DNA of 32,019 nt, taken from NCBI GenBank assembly GCA_964443315.1, contig CAYUCP010000004.1:1-32019 (forward strand), in the 5' to 3' direction. Source of the DNA: JAGOTP01 sp964443315 (GTDB lineage Bacteria > Patescibacteriota > Patescibacteriia > 2-12-FULL-60-25). Of the stretch, positions 15,718 to 24,412 are shown piece by piece. Within the stretch, counting starts at the first letter, position 1. Each line of letters starts with the position of its first letter. The notes beneath the pieces are model-generated. The model ran no database searches. It saw only the letters and a program-made list of their open reading frames with translations, and was not told where the DNA came from. The position numbers were made by a program, and so were the translations under genes.

Positions 15718-16710
15718 ATGGAATTCACTGACTCGGGAGATATCCTCGCGCTCGCTCTAGTCGAAAAGCCACTTTCTGGACGATGGTTGCTGATTCAGCC
15801 TGACTCAGCGCACATCGAAGCGACGCTCCGAGCGCAGGGCGCAGACATCACCGAGTGGAGTTGGCTGTGGTCCAACCGAAACGCGCTTACCTGGCCGCCG
15901 GCAGCTGTCTTCGATGGGGTCATTCTTCGTCTTCCAACAATTCGTGAACTCACGACGTTGGCGATCGAGGTTGCGGCGTCGCGACTTGCGCCGGGCGGCC
16001 GGCTTCTTATCTACGGAGCAAATCATGAAGGAATCAAATCCGTGCAAGACCATCTCACACCTTGGTTTGAAGGAGCGGAAACGATTATCTATAAACATCG
16101 CGAACGGGTTATATCGGCCGTTCGTTCGGCTGAGCAGGAAACGCTTCGTAAAAATCTAGCGGACTGGCAGCGTACATTTGAGGCGGAGATAGCGGGAGGG
16201 GTGGTCTCGTTTGTTTCGTACCCAGGTATGTTTGCCCACGGAACGTTGGATCAAGGCACGGCGTTGCTCTTGGCGCATCTTCCACGTTCCACGGAAGGAG
16301 CTCGAGTGCTCGATATGGGCACGGGGACCGGTGTCTTGGCGTATGCGCTTCAAGCACAGACAAAGAGTCTTTCCATTGATGCGGTTGATTTGAACGCCTT
16401 CGCTATTGAAGCGACGAAGCAGAATGTGCCCGGAGTCCACGCGTTCTATGGGGATAGTTGGAATGCCATTCCGCCTGACATCAAGTACGATTTGATTGTG
16501 AGTAATCCGCCAGTGCATCAAGGAGCCAAGCAGACAACCCAACCATTGGAATATTTCATTGCACACGCCAAAAACCATCTGAAGGCAGATGGTCTCATGA
16601 CGTTAGTTGTTCAAGGAACGATTCCGGTGAAAAAGTATTTTGATCGTGCCAGCCTCCGTTCAACGTTGATTGCTGAAGATACGACCTACCAGGTTTGGCA
16701 GGCGCGTTAA
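15718..16710 (+). CDS. RsmC/RlmG-like class I methyltransferase
   Basis: This SAM-dependent methyltransferase is probably a guanine-N2 rRNA methyltransferase. The 330-residue protein has the two-part layout of RsmC/RlmG: an N-terminal degenerate methyltransferase-like half (about 1-150) and a catalytic half. The latter has VLDMGTGTGVLAYAL (SAM-binding, about 197-211) and NPPVHQG (263-269, the NPP motif of N-methyltransferases). The sequence SYPGMFAHGTLDQG matches the RsmC loop LPGVF...LD.G. The target nucleotide is not provable from sequence. It is 10 nt after the YibE/F gene and its stop overlaps the stop of the convergent lipoprotein gene. Confidence 0.75.
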   Translation: MEFTDSGDILALALVEKPLSGRWLLIQPDSAHIEATLRAQGADITEWSWLWSNRNALTWPPAAVFDGVILRLPTIRELTTLAIEVAASRLAPGGRLLIYGANHEGIKSVQDHLTPWFEGAETIIYKHRERVISAVRSAEQETLRKNLADWQRTFEAEIAGGVVSFVSYPGMFAHGTLDQGTALLLAHLPRSTEGARVLDMGTGTGVLAYALQAQTKSLSIDAVDLNAFAIEATKQNVPGVHAFYGDSWNAIPPDIKYDLIVSNPPVHQGAKQTTQPLEYFIAHAKNHLKADGLMTLVVQGTIPVKKYFDRASLRSTLIAEDTTYQVWQAR

Positions 16711-17615
16711 GGAGTGGTTGGCTCGTGGAAGAGAACGCTTACGCGTACACGGCCATCGGTGGTGCGTGTTTCTTGAACGTCATCAATGACAAGCTGGCGC
16801 TGACGTTGTGTGCGGATGGCACAAAAATGCGCTTGTCCCATCTCCGGGCTGTTAATAATGCCGCATTGAGCGCCATGATTTGGATCATGCTCCGCGTCGG
16901 CGGCGGCACGAATGCGCTGAAAGTCCGCCTCGATTTCGCCGGCTCCCGGTGGTCGTGCCAGGCGAGCGAGAACGGCATTTAATGCCTGGTTGTAGTCTGC
17001 GCCTTCCGCTGCTGCTTGTTGAAGAGAGGGGCCAGGGCCACGAGCTACGGTCTCTGGATTCACGCCAAGTGTGGTGCGCTGGGCAATGAGGGCACCGTCA
17101 CGACTCGTCGTTGGGATGTTGATGGGCCGTCTGTAAATGTCGGTACGTGTGAATTCATAACTTAACGTAACCGGGTGTCCATTTAGTGCTCGTGGTTCGG
17201 CAGCGGAGAATGGGATGACGGTGTGGTTCAAGTAGGTTCCTCCATTCGGATTTCCTTCCTCTCGTGTATCCCAAATTTTATTTCCAAATCTTGTTTGTGC
17301 GGCCAGATCAAGCTGGTCCATGCTGGTACCAGGGCCTCGATAGCCTTCGATACTTAAAATGGCAGATTCAGCTGCGGGTCGGCTGGCCCCTTCTGGAGAA
17401 ACAGGAAGCGTCAACCCAACGACTTCGCTTGGGGTTTTGCCTCGTGGATCTCGTTCGCGAAGACTTTCATGCGTAAGAGTTTGTGGTTGGTGATCATTCG
17501 GTTTCGGGATGCGTTCACAGGCAGCGCTTACCAGAGCGGCAAATGTAACAGCGGCTAGCAAGCTTTTTTCTTGAGCTGGGCGGGCAGGGGAACGACCGGA
17601 TTCGAAGGAAGGCAT
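16707..17615 (-). CDS. Hypothetical lipoprotein
   Basis: The 302-residue protein from ATG 17615 starts with a positive N-terminus, a hydrophobic stretch (LLAAVTFAALVSA) and Cys33, which resembles a lipoprotein signal with a weak lipobox. The rest is polar, with regions rich in Pro, Thr and Arg and no recognisable domain. A GTG at 17651 would add 12 residues, but it lies inside the inverted repeat beside tRNA-Pro. The gene is co-directional with tRNA-Pro and with the GC-rich island upstream. It converges with the methyltransferase gene, and the two stop codons overlap at 16707-16710. Confidence 0.6.
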   Translation of the reverse strand: MPSFESGRSPARPAQEKSLLAAVTFAALVSAACERIPKPNDHQPQTLTHESLRERDPRGKTPSEVVGLTLPVSPEGASRPAAESAILSIEGYRGPGTSMDQLDLAAQTRFGNKIWDTREEGNPNGGTYLNHTVIPFSAAEPRALNGHPVTLSYEFTRTDIYRRPINIPTTSRDGALIAQRTTLGVNPETVARGPGPSLQQAAAEGADYNQALNAVLARLARPPGAGEIEADFQRIRAAADAEHDPNHGAQCGIINSPEMGQAHFCAIRTQRQRQLVIDDVQETRTTDGRVRVSVLFHEPTTP

Positions 17616-17645
17616 AAATGAACAGAAGCTACGATTGAATGAGTG

Positions 17646-17745
<100 letters not shown>

Positions 17746-17836
17746 GGGTAAAACTGATTGGAAAACGTGAAAAATCTATCAGCAATGGAACCCGCGAGCA
17801 AGCCTAAAAATAAAAAAGACCCCTTAAAACGACAAT

Positions 17837-17865
17837 CGCCCGAGTCTCCAGTGGAGTCTCGGGCG
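17837..17865 (-). terminator. Terminator at the 3' end of island 2
   Basis: CGCCCGAG (17837-17844) and CTCC pair with GGAG and CTCGGGCG (17858-17865) with one T-T mismatch. On the minus strand a TCTTTTTTATTTTT tract lies about 25 nt downstream. A second, weaker stem (GGGGG/CCCCC, about 17915-17940) lies between this and the island gene's stop at 17994; the rest of 17732-17993 holds no gene I can support. Confidence 0.6.
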
Positions 17866-17993
17866 GGTCGAAGCGGTTGCTTCAGTAGTAGGTAATCCTA
17901 TTCACACGAGTTGGGGGCTTGACGACACCCCCAGCAACCGCCGCTCTTACGAGCGCGTGTGGTAGGGGTGGGCGTTATGCCCGGGTGGCGTGA

Positions 17994-19394
17994 TCAGCGC
18001 CAGGAGATGCCGTTCCAGCCGACGAAGATGCCGTGCCGGTGGCGCCGGCCGCGGCTCGCGGTGCGCTCGCGCGGCTGGCGCTCGCCCTCGCGCGCCGCCA
18101 CGGTGGCGACGCTCTCGGGCGTGCAGCCCAGGATCGAGGAGCCGCACTGGATCGCCACCACGCGCTCCGCGCCGTCGACGCAGGGGTCGATGGTGCGGCT
18201 CGCCATCACGCACCCGGGGGTCATGCGCTCGGGGTCGCAGGGCCTGACGGAGGCGTTGGGCACGAGCCGGAAGCAGTACGCCTCGTTGGGGGCGCACGCG
18301 CCGGTCGCGGCCATGAGCTGGTCGAGGTTGCGCGGCGCGCAGAGGCGCGTGATCACGGCCGCGCGGTCGCCGAGGGTCGTCATGACGCGTCGCGTCGCGA
18401 CCATGTTCTCGGGGAGCGTCGCGACGGGCGCGACGGCGGTGGGCGCCGGGGTGGGCGCGGGGGCCGGCGGGGTCGTCTGCTCCGGGTCGTGCGTCATGTT
18501 CTCCGGGCAGCCGGGCCAGTGCGCGTTCGCCACCGGGGCGCTCGCGGTGTTGCCGCTACGCACCGGGGTGGCCGGGCACCAGTCTCGGTCGTTCTCGCCG
18601 TGTGCGTGGTCGAGCACGCCGTCGTGGTCGGTGTCGGTGTCGTTGCAGCCGCGGCGGGTGGGGTCGACGTTGTCGTTCAGGGCCTCGTTGGGGCACTGGT
18701 CTTCGCTGTCGATGAACCCGTCGCCGTCGTTGTCGACGTCACGCGTCGCGTTCGGCGGGCAGCCCGGGTGCTCCGAGTCGGCCTCGGGCGCGTTGGGGTG
18801 TGCCGTCGAGCGGACGGGGATCGTGCGGCACTGGTCGGACTCGTCACCGTTGTGGTCCCACACGCCGTCGCCGTCGGTGTCGGTGTCGGGGCAGCCGGCC
18901 ATCAGCGAGTGCTCATGGTCGCCCTTGGGCGTCTCGCGGCAGCGGTCCTCGTTGTCGAAGACGCCGTCGCCATCGGTGTCGGGCGCGGGGCAGCCGCGGC
19001 GCGCGTGGGTCTGGTCGGGGTGGTTCCCGGCCGAGATCGGGATGCACGCGTCGTCGGCGTTGAGCACGCCGTCGCCGTCGCAGTCGGCGTCGGCCGCGTG
19101 GAACGCGGGCTGGTTGCGGTCGCAGGCCGGGTTGCTGCCGTCGGCCTGGCGCGCGTCGCGCGCCTGCTCGGCGGCGGCCTGCGCGGCGGCGGCGGCCGTC
19201 GCCGCCCGCTCCGCCGCCGCCTGCGCCGCCTGCGCCGCCGTCTGCACGGGGCGGAGGTCGACGCTGGGCTGCTGCTGGATGGGGGCAGGCTGCTGCTGGC
19301 GCGGCGCGTTGTTGGACGCGCCGTTCCCGCAGCCGATGGTGGTGAGGCAGAGAATGACCGCGGAGACGGAGAGAGCGCGCTGGCTGAGCTTCAT
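17994..19394 (-). CDS. Island 2: TSP3-repeat lipoprotein, GC-rich
   Basis: The 466-residue protein has a lipoprotein-type signal (ALSVSAVILCLTTIGC, lipid Cys22), an Ala-rich helical segment (about 50-80) and then calcium-binding-type thrombospondin type 3 repeats: DCDGDGVLN, DTDGDGVFD, DTDTDGDGVWD, DNDGDGFID and DTDTDHDGVLD, each near cysteines. The C-terminal 150 residues are Cys-rich (at least eight) and unassigned; no OmpA domain follows. The start has a strong GAGGAGG (19411-19405) 10 nt upstream, which is rare in this window. Codons end almost always in G or C: one 60-nt stretch at 19201 has 52 G/C. TSP3 lipoproteins of this style are common in Myxococcota-like GC-rich bacteria, so transfer is likely. 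The minus-strand promoter lies at 19682-19710. Confidence 0.7.
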   Translation of the reverse strand: MKLSQRALSVSAVILCLTTIGCGNGASNNAPRQQQPAPIQQQPSVDLRPVQTAAQAAQAAAERAATAAAAAQAAAEQARDARQADGSNPACDRNQPAFHAADADCDGDGVLNADDACIPISAGNHPDQTHARRGCPAPDTDGDGVFDNEDRCRETPKGDHEHSLMAGCPDTDTDGDGVWDHNGDESDQCRTIPVRSTAHPNAPEADSEHPGCPPNATRDVDNDGDGFIDSEDQCPNEALNDNVDPTRRGCNDTDTDHDGVLDHAHGENDRDWCPATPVRSGNTASAPVANAHWPGCPENMTHDPEQTTPPAPAPTPAPTAVAPVATLPENMVATRRVMTTLGDRAAVITRLCAPRNLDQLMAATGACAPNEAYCFRLVPNASVRPCDPERMTPGCVMASRTIDPCVDGAERVVAIQCGSSILGCTPESVATVAAREGERQPRERTASRGRRHRHGIFVGWNGISWR

Positions 19395-19404
19395 GATGAC
19401 GGTA

Positions 19405-19411
19405 CCTCCTC
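19405..19411 (-). promoter_or_regulatory. Strong Shine-Dalgarno of island 2
   Basis: GAGGAGG on the minus strand lies 10 nt before the ATG at 19394. It is a near-perfect ribosome-binding site, in contrast to the almost complete lack of them at native genes. The rest of the leader (19412-19675) has stems such as GTCAC/GTGAC and GGACGT/ACGTCC, and no gene I can support. Confidence 0.7.
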
Positions 19412-19681
19412 AAGACGGTTGACTGACTTCGGACTCTTCAGACACTCGGAAACTCGTGCGGCCACTAGCGGCCGTCACTTACGTGACCGGCCAGCTCGGG
19501 CTGACGCGGAGATCGAATGACGCCGGGACGTGTGTTGTGTACGTCCAGGCGTAAAAACTCGTGTGACTCGGATTGGGAAAGAGCGCGGATCGCTCTCGAG
19601 CGCCGGGTTGAACCGGTGCTCTAGTTCCCAGAAGCTTTTAAGCCCGCAACGAATGCGTGCCGTCGAGCTTCAGAACGAGTT

Positions 19682-19710
19682 ATTATGGCATAATTTAATA
19701 AAACTGTCAA
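19682..19710 (-). promoter_or_regulatory. Strong minus-strand promoter of island 2
   Basis: TTGACA (19710-19705), a 17-nt spacer and CATAAT (19687-19682) make a near-consensus sigma70 promoter at the right edge of the GC-rich block. The transcript would have a leader of about 280 nt. Confidence 0.8.
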
Positions 19711-19820
19711 GAAATGTGGGTATTTTTGCTTAAAAAAGGCACTTTTTTTGTAAGGTTTGGGATTAACAAATGGAGAAAATTGGGTGTTTGCAACAGGTGG
19801 AAAGGTTTCTTCAAACCCGC

Positions 19821-19826
19821 TACCCT
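19821..19826 (+). promoter_or_regulatory. Putative -10 of the helicase gene, leaderless
   Basis: TACCCT ends 7 nt before the ATG at 19834. No good -35 was found 17 nt upstream, so the call rests on the recurrent spacing. Confidence 0.3.
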
Positions 19827-19833
19827 GGGCCCA

Positions 19834-22050
19834 ATGTCTACCTTTGTTCTCTCTTCTCCTGCGGCCGGTAGTCCTTTTACGAGTCGCATTGATTATCACA
19901 AAGAGCTCAACCAGGAGCAGCTGGATGTCGTTCTGCATGGGGATGGTCCGTGTTTGGTGTTGGCGGGTGCTGGATCTGGAAAGACGCGAACAATTACGTA
20001 TCGGGTCGCGTATTTACTAGAACAAGGCGTCGACCCGTCTTCGATTCTTCTCCTTACCTTTACGAATAAAGCGGCCAAGGAGATGTTGCAGCGGGTAGGA
20101 GCGCTCGTTGGTCCACAGGCATCGCGCATCTGGGGAGGAACCTTCCATTCGGTCGCGAGTCGTTTGCTTCGTTCGTGTGCGTTGGCGCTGGGGTATCAAA
20201 CTAACTTCACCATTCTCGATGCCGACGACGCAGATGATCTTGTGAAAGCCGTTATGAAGGATCTGTCGATCGATCCTAAGGCTCGACGTTTTCCATCGCC
20301 AGCGGTGGTGGGAAATATTTTGTCATACGCCCGCAATACGCAGCGCTCGATTGAAGACGTGCTCACGGCGAAGCATCCACACTTTGTGCAATTCGCTTCG
20401 GACATTGTAACGATCGGTATTCAGTACCAAGAACGGAAGAAGGCCTCGAATGCGATGGACTTTGATGATCTTTTGTCTTTGATGGCGATGGCGCTGGAGG
20501 ATTCGTCGCTGGGAGCCGGGTTCGCCCAGATGTTCAAATATGTGTTGGTGGACGAGTATCAAGACACGAATGCCATTCAAGCGCGGATTGTGAAGGGCTT
20601 TGGAGCGAAGCATCAAAACGTGTTGGTGGTGGGGGATGATGCGCAATCTATTTACGCCTTTCGCGGAGCGGATGTGCAGAATATTTTGTCATTTCCCAAG
20701 CAGTGGCCGGGCGCCAAGATGTTTAAGTTGCTCACGAACTATCGCTCGGTGCCTGAAATTCTTGAACTTGCGAATGAATCATTGAGCCACAACGTCGATA
20801 AATTTGAAAAAGAGTTGGTGGCTATGCGGGCCTCAGGACCAAAGCCGCGACTCGTGCCGTGTGCTTCAGCTTCTCAAGAAGCGCGTTATATTGCGGACCA
20901 GATTCTTCAACTGCGTTCGGAAGGGACGGCGCTTGAAAACATGGCGGTCCTGTTCCGTTCGAGTGCGCATTCACAATCGTTGGAATTCGAGTTGATGAAG
21001 CGCGACATTCCGTATGAATATCGTGGCGGGCAAAAGTTCTTTGAACGTGCACATATTAAAGATGTGATTGCCTTTTTGCGTGTGGCAGCTAATCCGGTGG
21101 ATGAGGTGGCGTGGTTACGTGTCTTGGGATTGCAGACGGGTATTGGAGCGGCGACGGCTGGAGCGCTTACGAAGCGCGCACTCCGCATTGGCTCTTTGAA
21201 AGAGGTGATTGAAGCGCCTGAGATGTTGTCGGTCGCGAGTCGTGGAAAAGTTGGCTGGCAAGAGTTTATTGCCGTTGGGGAAGAGATCGTTCTGCGTAGT
21301 CCGCTGCCTTCGGGAATGATTCGCGCTGTGTTGGATTCGTCGTACCGAACGTTTCTTGAACGAGAATATCCGAATTGGAAGGAACGCTTGGAAGATCTCG
21401 AGCAGCTCGCACGTTTCGCTGAAAGCTATGAAGATGTCACTCGCTTCCTGGCTGACATCGCCCTCTACGATGAGGTCATGGGTGGGAGAAAAGGAGCCGC
21501 AACGGATCCGAATCAAGAACGAGTCGTTCTTTCGACGATTCATCAAGCGAAAGGATTGGAATGGGATGCCGTGTTTATCCTTCATTTGGCTGATACCGCC
21601 TTTCCAAATCGACGTGCAATGACCGAAGAGGGTGGTATGGAAGAAGAGCGCCGCTTGTTTTATGTGGCGGTTACCCGTGCACGTCGTCACTTGATGTTGA
21701 GTTATCCGATGACAATGGGGTATGAATCGCTCGCGTTTAACCAAGTGAGTACGTTTATCGATGAAGTCGCGCCTCGTTTGTTTGATCGAGTCGAGCTGAT
21801 TGATTCGACGAGTCGTCCGGCGTTTGCTGGAAGGCCAAAGCGCCCGTGGGAGTGGGGTGGGGGAGACGATGGATCCCAGCTGTCTGCTTGGGATGAGCCA
21901 AGCTTTTCTTCGGAAGCTGTTCGTCCAAATTACGCTCCACGGTTGGGGACGACAAAATCGGTGTGGAAATCCAAGCCCTCGACTGTTTTCAAGAAAAACC
22001 CCCCACAATCTTCGAATACCGACCCAACCTACGTTGACGAGCCATTTTAG
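19834..22050 (+). CDS. UvrD/PcrA-type DNA helicase
   Basis: A superfamily 1A 3'-5' helicase for DNA repair and replication fork processing. The 738-residue protein carries all motifs in order: Q-region LNQEQ, I GAGSGKT (45-51), Ia TFTNKAAKEM, II VDEYQDTN, III VVGDDAQSIYAFRG, IV NYRSVPEI, V STIHQAKGLEWDAVF and VI VAVTRARRHL. The C-terminal 80 or so residues are disordered and lack a clear extra domain. ATG 19834 is chosen over an upstream frame start at 19714 because the TACCCT hexamer ends 7 nt before it and the upstream residues look non-homologous. PcrA and UvrD are hard to tell apart at this level. Confidence 0.92.
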   Translation: MSTFVLSSPAAGSPFTSRIDYHKELNQEQLDVVLHGDGPCLVLAGAGSGKTRTITYRVAYLLEQGVDPSSILLLTFTNKAAKEMLQRVGALVGPQASRIWGGTFHSVASRLLRSCALALGYQTNFTILDADDADDLVKAVMKDLSIDPKARRFPSPAVVGNILSYARNTQRSIEDVLTAKHPHFVQFASDIVTIGIQYQERKKASNAMDFDDLLSLMAMALEDSSLGAGFAQMFKYVLVDEYQDTNAIQARIVKGFGAKHQNVLVVGDDAQSIYAFRGADVQNILSFPKQWPGAKMFKLLTNYRSVPEILELANESLSHNVDKFEKELVAMRASGPKPRLVPCASASQEARYIADQILQLRSEGTALENMAVLFRSSAHSQSLEFELMKRDIPYEYRGGQKFFERAHIKDVIAFLRVAANPVDEVAWLRVLGLQTGIGAATAGALTKRALRIGSLKEVIEAPEMLSVASRGKVGWQEFIAVGEEIVLRSPLPSGMIRAVLDSSYRTFLEREYPNWKERLEDLEQLARFAESYEDVTRFLADIALYDEVMGGRKGAATDPNQERVVLSTIHQAKGLEWDAVFILHLADTAFPNRRAMTEEGGMEEERRLFYVAVTRARRHLMLSYPMTMGYESLAFNQVSTFIDEVAPRLFDRVELIDSTSRPAFAGRPKRPWEWGGGDDGSQLSAWDEPSFSSEAVRPNYAPRLGTTKSVWKSKPSTVFKKNPPQSSNTDPTYVDEPF

Positions 22051-22092
22051 GCTTGTTTCTCAGGCGTTCGCTCGCTAAGGTGGCCATCTCAT

Positions 22093-23082
22093 ATGTCTGC
22101 CGCTACGGTGTTTGGTCCGGGACATCCCGATCAAGCCTGTGACCTCGTGGTCGCGGCCGTGGTTGAAGACTATCTGCGACGTGATCCAGAGTCGCAGCTG
22201 AACATTCGTGCGTGCGGTGGAAAGGGAGCTCTCTTTTTGGCGGGTGAGGTAAGCTCAACCGCCGATTTCGATGTGTCGATGGTTGTAAAACAAACACTGG
22301 CGAACTGTGGAGCGCTTGGAACGATTGAGCCGTTCATCGCCTTCGAACCGATGGCGGCCGCATGGACAAAGGCGTTAGGCAACCGTGAACCAATCACCGT
22401 TCAAGGCTACGCGACTAGGGAAACGCCGGATCTTTTGCCGGTTCCGGTTGTCCTTGCTCGTGCGCTTGCGAGTGCCCTTGAAGACAAACGGACCAAGGAT
22501 CAAGACTGGTTTTGGTTAGGAGCTGACTATGAAGTAACCATAATGTCTGCAGTTGATTCAAAGCCGCTCGCGCTGATTCGTACTGAGCATCTCGACTCGT
22601 ATTCTTTGGAGCAGGTTCGTACACGTATTCAAGCGCTCTGTGCGCCGCTGTGTCTGGGTGGAGAAATCCGTGTAAATCCAGGGGGTGAAGAAATCCAGGC
22701 TGGTCTCGCGCATCGGATTGGATCTTCCGGACGGAACTCGTTCGACCTCTACGCGCGAATACCGATTGCTGCTTCGGGAGTTGGGTTATCACTTCGACAT
22801 CCGAAGAATGCCGGAGCAGCCGCTTGCCGATCCATCGCACGGCGCTTGGTGAAAGCGGAGCATGGGAAAGCGGTTGTAGTGCGTGCAACATGGCTGCCTC
22901 TCGAAACGCGGCCTTCGTTTGTTCGTGCCTGGTCGGATACGGGCGTAGATCTTTCTCATGAGGTTCAAGAATCTGAGCTTGATCTGACACGTTTACCACT
23001 AGCGTGGAGTGCGCCTGAACTCGCAACGGCTCTTGTTCGCCAGGGGACGGATTCCTCTATTCAGTTCCCCTGGGACAGGTAG
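22093..23082 (+). CDS. Divergent S-adenosylmethionine synthetase-like protein
   Basis: The family match is to methionine adenosyltransferase: GPGHPDQACD at the N-terminus matches the GHPD start of MetK, and YATRETPDLLPVPVVLAR matches the central YATNET region. The length is 329 residues against about 385-400 usually. Key MetK residues are not conserved: GHPDK is GHPDQ (position 14 Gln for Lys), the GDQG site reads REPI, TGRK reads SGRN, and the GKDPSKVDR loop reads roughly LRHPKNAGA. It may be an inactive or repurposed paralogue, or the only, fast-evolving SAM synthetase of a reduced genome. A TTGTTT-17-TAAGGT lies upstream (about 22050-22080). The gene is followed by a cyclophilin gene. Confidence 0.65.
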   Translation: MSAATVFGPGHPDQACDLVVAAVVEDYLRRDPESQLNIRACGGKGALFLAGEVSSTADFDVSMVVKQTLANCGALGTIEPFIAFEPMAAAWTKALGNREPITVQGYATRETPDLLPVPVVLARALASALEDKRTKDQDWFWLGADYEVTIMSAVDSKPLALIRTEHLDSYSLEQVRTRIQALCAPLCLGGEIRVNPGGEEIQAGLAHRIGSSGRNSFDLYARIPIAASGVGLSLRHPKNAGAAACRSIARRLVKAEHGKAVVVRATWLPLETRPSFVRAWSDTGVDLSHEVQESELDLTRLPLAWSAPELATALVRQGTDSSIQFPWDR

Positions 23083-23120
23083 TCAGTCACGCCACAATGT
23101 GTCATTCTAAACGAGCTCCT

Positions 23121-23852
23121 ATGAAAACACGTATCTTCGCCTCCTTTCTTGCTCTCGCTTTGCTCGGAGCAGGGTGTTCCAGCGCTCCTAGCGCATCTGT
23201 TGATTCATCTGCGACCAACACAAGCAGCGGTACTTCTCTAAGTACTCCGCCTGTTGCAGCTGAGCCAACGTGTTTCTCTCGAGTCACTCCTCCTTCCTCT
23301 ATGTCTTCTTCCACTTATACATTCCCTGGTATTTTGCCAGCCGATCAGGTCCACAATAAGCGCGTTCGTATTCAGACAAATCAGGGTGACATCGTTGTAC
23401 AGCTCGACCATGAAAAAGGTCCCTGTGCGGCGTCGAACTTCTTGTCGCTCGCGAAAGCCGGTTTCTACGACGGTACGATTTTCCACCGTGTGATCCCAGG
23501 CTTCATGATTCAAGGCGGTGATCCAACCGGAACCGGTATGGGTGGTCCAGGGTATGAATTCCAGAACGATCGTGTTACCAGTCTTCCAGAAAAAGAATTC
23601 AATATGCAGGGTCAGCGCTTCAACGCACCGTACTACGCAGACGGTACGCTCGCGATGGCAAATGCTGGTCCAGATACCAACGGTTCTCAATTCTTCGTGA
23701 TGGTCGCTGATTATCCTCTCTCGCCTGACTACTCCATTTTTGGAAAAGTTGTTGAAGGCTTGGAGATTGCGAAGAAGATTTCGAACATGCCACGCAATCC
23801 AAGTGACCGTCCAAATCAGGAAGTGAAAATGATCAAAGTGACCGTTGAGTAA
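23121..23852 (+). CDS. Cyclophilin-type peptidyl-prolyl isomerase lipoprotein
   Basis: It catalyses cis-trans isomerisation of prolyl bonds, probably on proteins outside the cytoplasmic membrane. The 243-residue protein begins with a lipoprotein signal (SFLALALLGAGC, lipid Cys20 or nearby), then a Ser/Thr-rich linker, then a cyclophilin domain. Signature pieces are FYDGTIFHRVIPGFMIQGGDP, ANAGPDTNGSQFFV and the C-terminal YSIFGKVVEGLE. The ATG at 23121 is chosen because it directly precedes the signal sequence; an ATG at 23097 would add eight polar residues. The methyltransferase pair follows after 23 nt. Confidence 0.9.
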   Translation: MKTRIFASFLALALLGAGCSSAPSASVDSSATNTSSGTSLSTPPVAAEPTCFSRVTPPSSMSSSTYTFPGILPADQVHNKRVRIQTNQGDIVVQLDHEKGPCAASNFLSLAKAGFYDGTIFHRVIPGFMIQGGDPTGTGMGGPGYEFQNDRVTSLPEKEFNMQGQRFNAPYYADGTLAMANAGPDTNGSQFFVMVADYPLSPDYSIFGKVVEGLEIAKKISNMPRNPSDRPNQEVKMIKVTVE

Positions 23853-23875
23853 AACAGGACAGGGTTCTCTAAGAC

Positions 23876-24412
23876 ATGTCGGTTTTCGGGTGGTGGGCTC
23901 TCTTGCTTCTGGTGCTTGTTGTCACCGGAGCGATTGGGCTCACCGCCTTTCGGTATGGGCTTCTTCCGACACTCGTCGGAGGGGCACCGTACATGCCCAC
24001 CAATCCAGACCTAGTGAAAGCAATGATTCGATTAGCGGGATTGAAGGCAAGTGATCGGGTGGTTGATCTTGGCTCTGGTGATGGGCGTCTCGTTTTAGCC
24101 GCAGCGAACGCAGGAGTGAGCGAGGCAACTGGGTATGAAATCGACGGTTGGAATGTGTGGAACGCAAATCGTGAGGCGAAGCGATTAAAACTGGTGAACA
24201 CGCGTTTTGTTTGCCGTTCGTTTTGGACTGTCTCTTTGCGTGAAGTTGATGTGGTCTTTGTATACGGGCTTCCTCCGTATATGGCACGTCTCGCGGAAAA
24301 GTGTGCAGCGGAGCTTCCTTCAGGTGCTCGTGTCGTTTCTCTGTTGTACGAACTGCCAGGTTGGCGATCTCTCAAAACACAGGAAGGCATTCATCTCTAC
24401 CAAAAACTATGA
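23876..24412 (+). CDS. Membrane-anchored methyltransferase 1 (FAM173-like)
   Basis: The 178-residue protein has one N-terminal membrane helix (WALLLLVLVVTGAIGLTAF), the conserved APYMPT segment, and a small class I SAM-binding core, RVVDLGSGDGRLVLAAA. A short C-terminal part ends in SLLYELPGW. This plan (anchor, PYV.T, DLGSGDGR and a final LPGW) resembles the FAM173/ATPSCKMT protein-lysine methyltransferases, which modify ATP-synthase or carrier-type membrane proteins. The target here is unknown. Its stop overlaps the start of a paralogue as ATGA. Confidence 0.75.
   Translation: MSVFGWWALLLLVLVVTGAIGLTAFRYGLLPTLVGGAPYMPTNPDLVKAMIRLAGLKASDRVVDLGSGDGRLVLAAANAGVSEATGYEIDGWNVWNANREAKRLKLVNTRFVCRSFWTVSLREVDVVFVYGLPPYMARLAEKCAAELPSGARVVSLLYELPGWRSLKTQEGIHLYQKL

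Noticed and set aside
17959..19520. Long plus-strand open frames opposite the TSP3 gene
   Set aside because: They are GC-rich antisense shadows, with repetitive Val/Gly/Ala or Arg-rich translations and no domain; the minus-strand frame has a signal peptide, repeats and a Shine-Dalgarno.
24301..24408. N-terminal extension of methyltransferase 2
   Set aside because: The extra residues lie in a different frame of methyltransferase 1, and the ATG at 24409 gives a clean membrane anchor.
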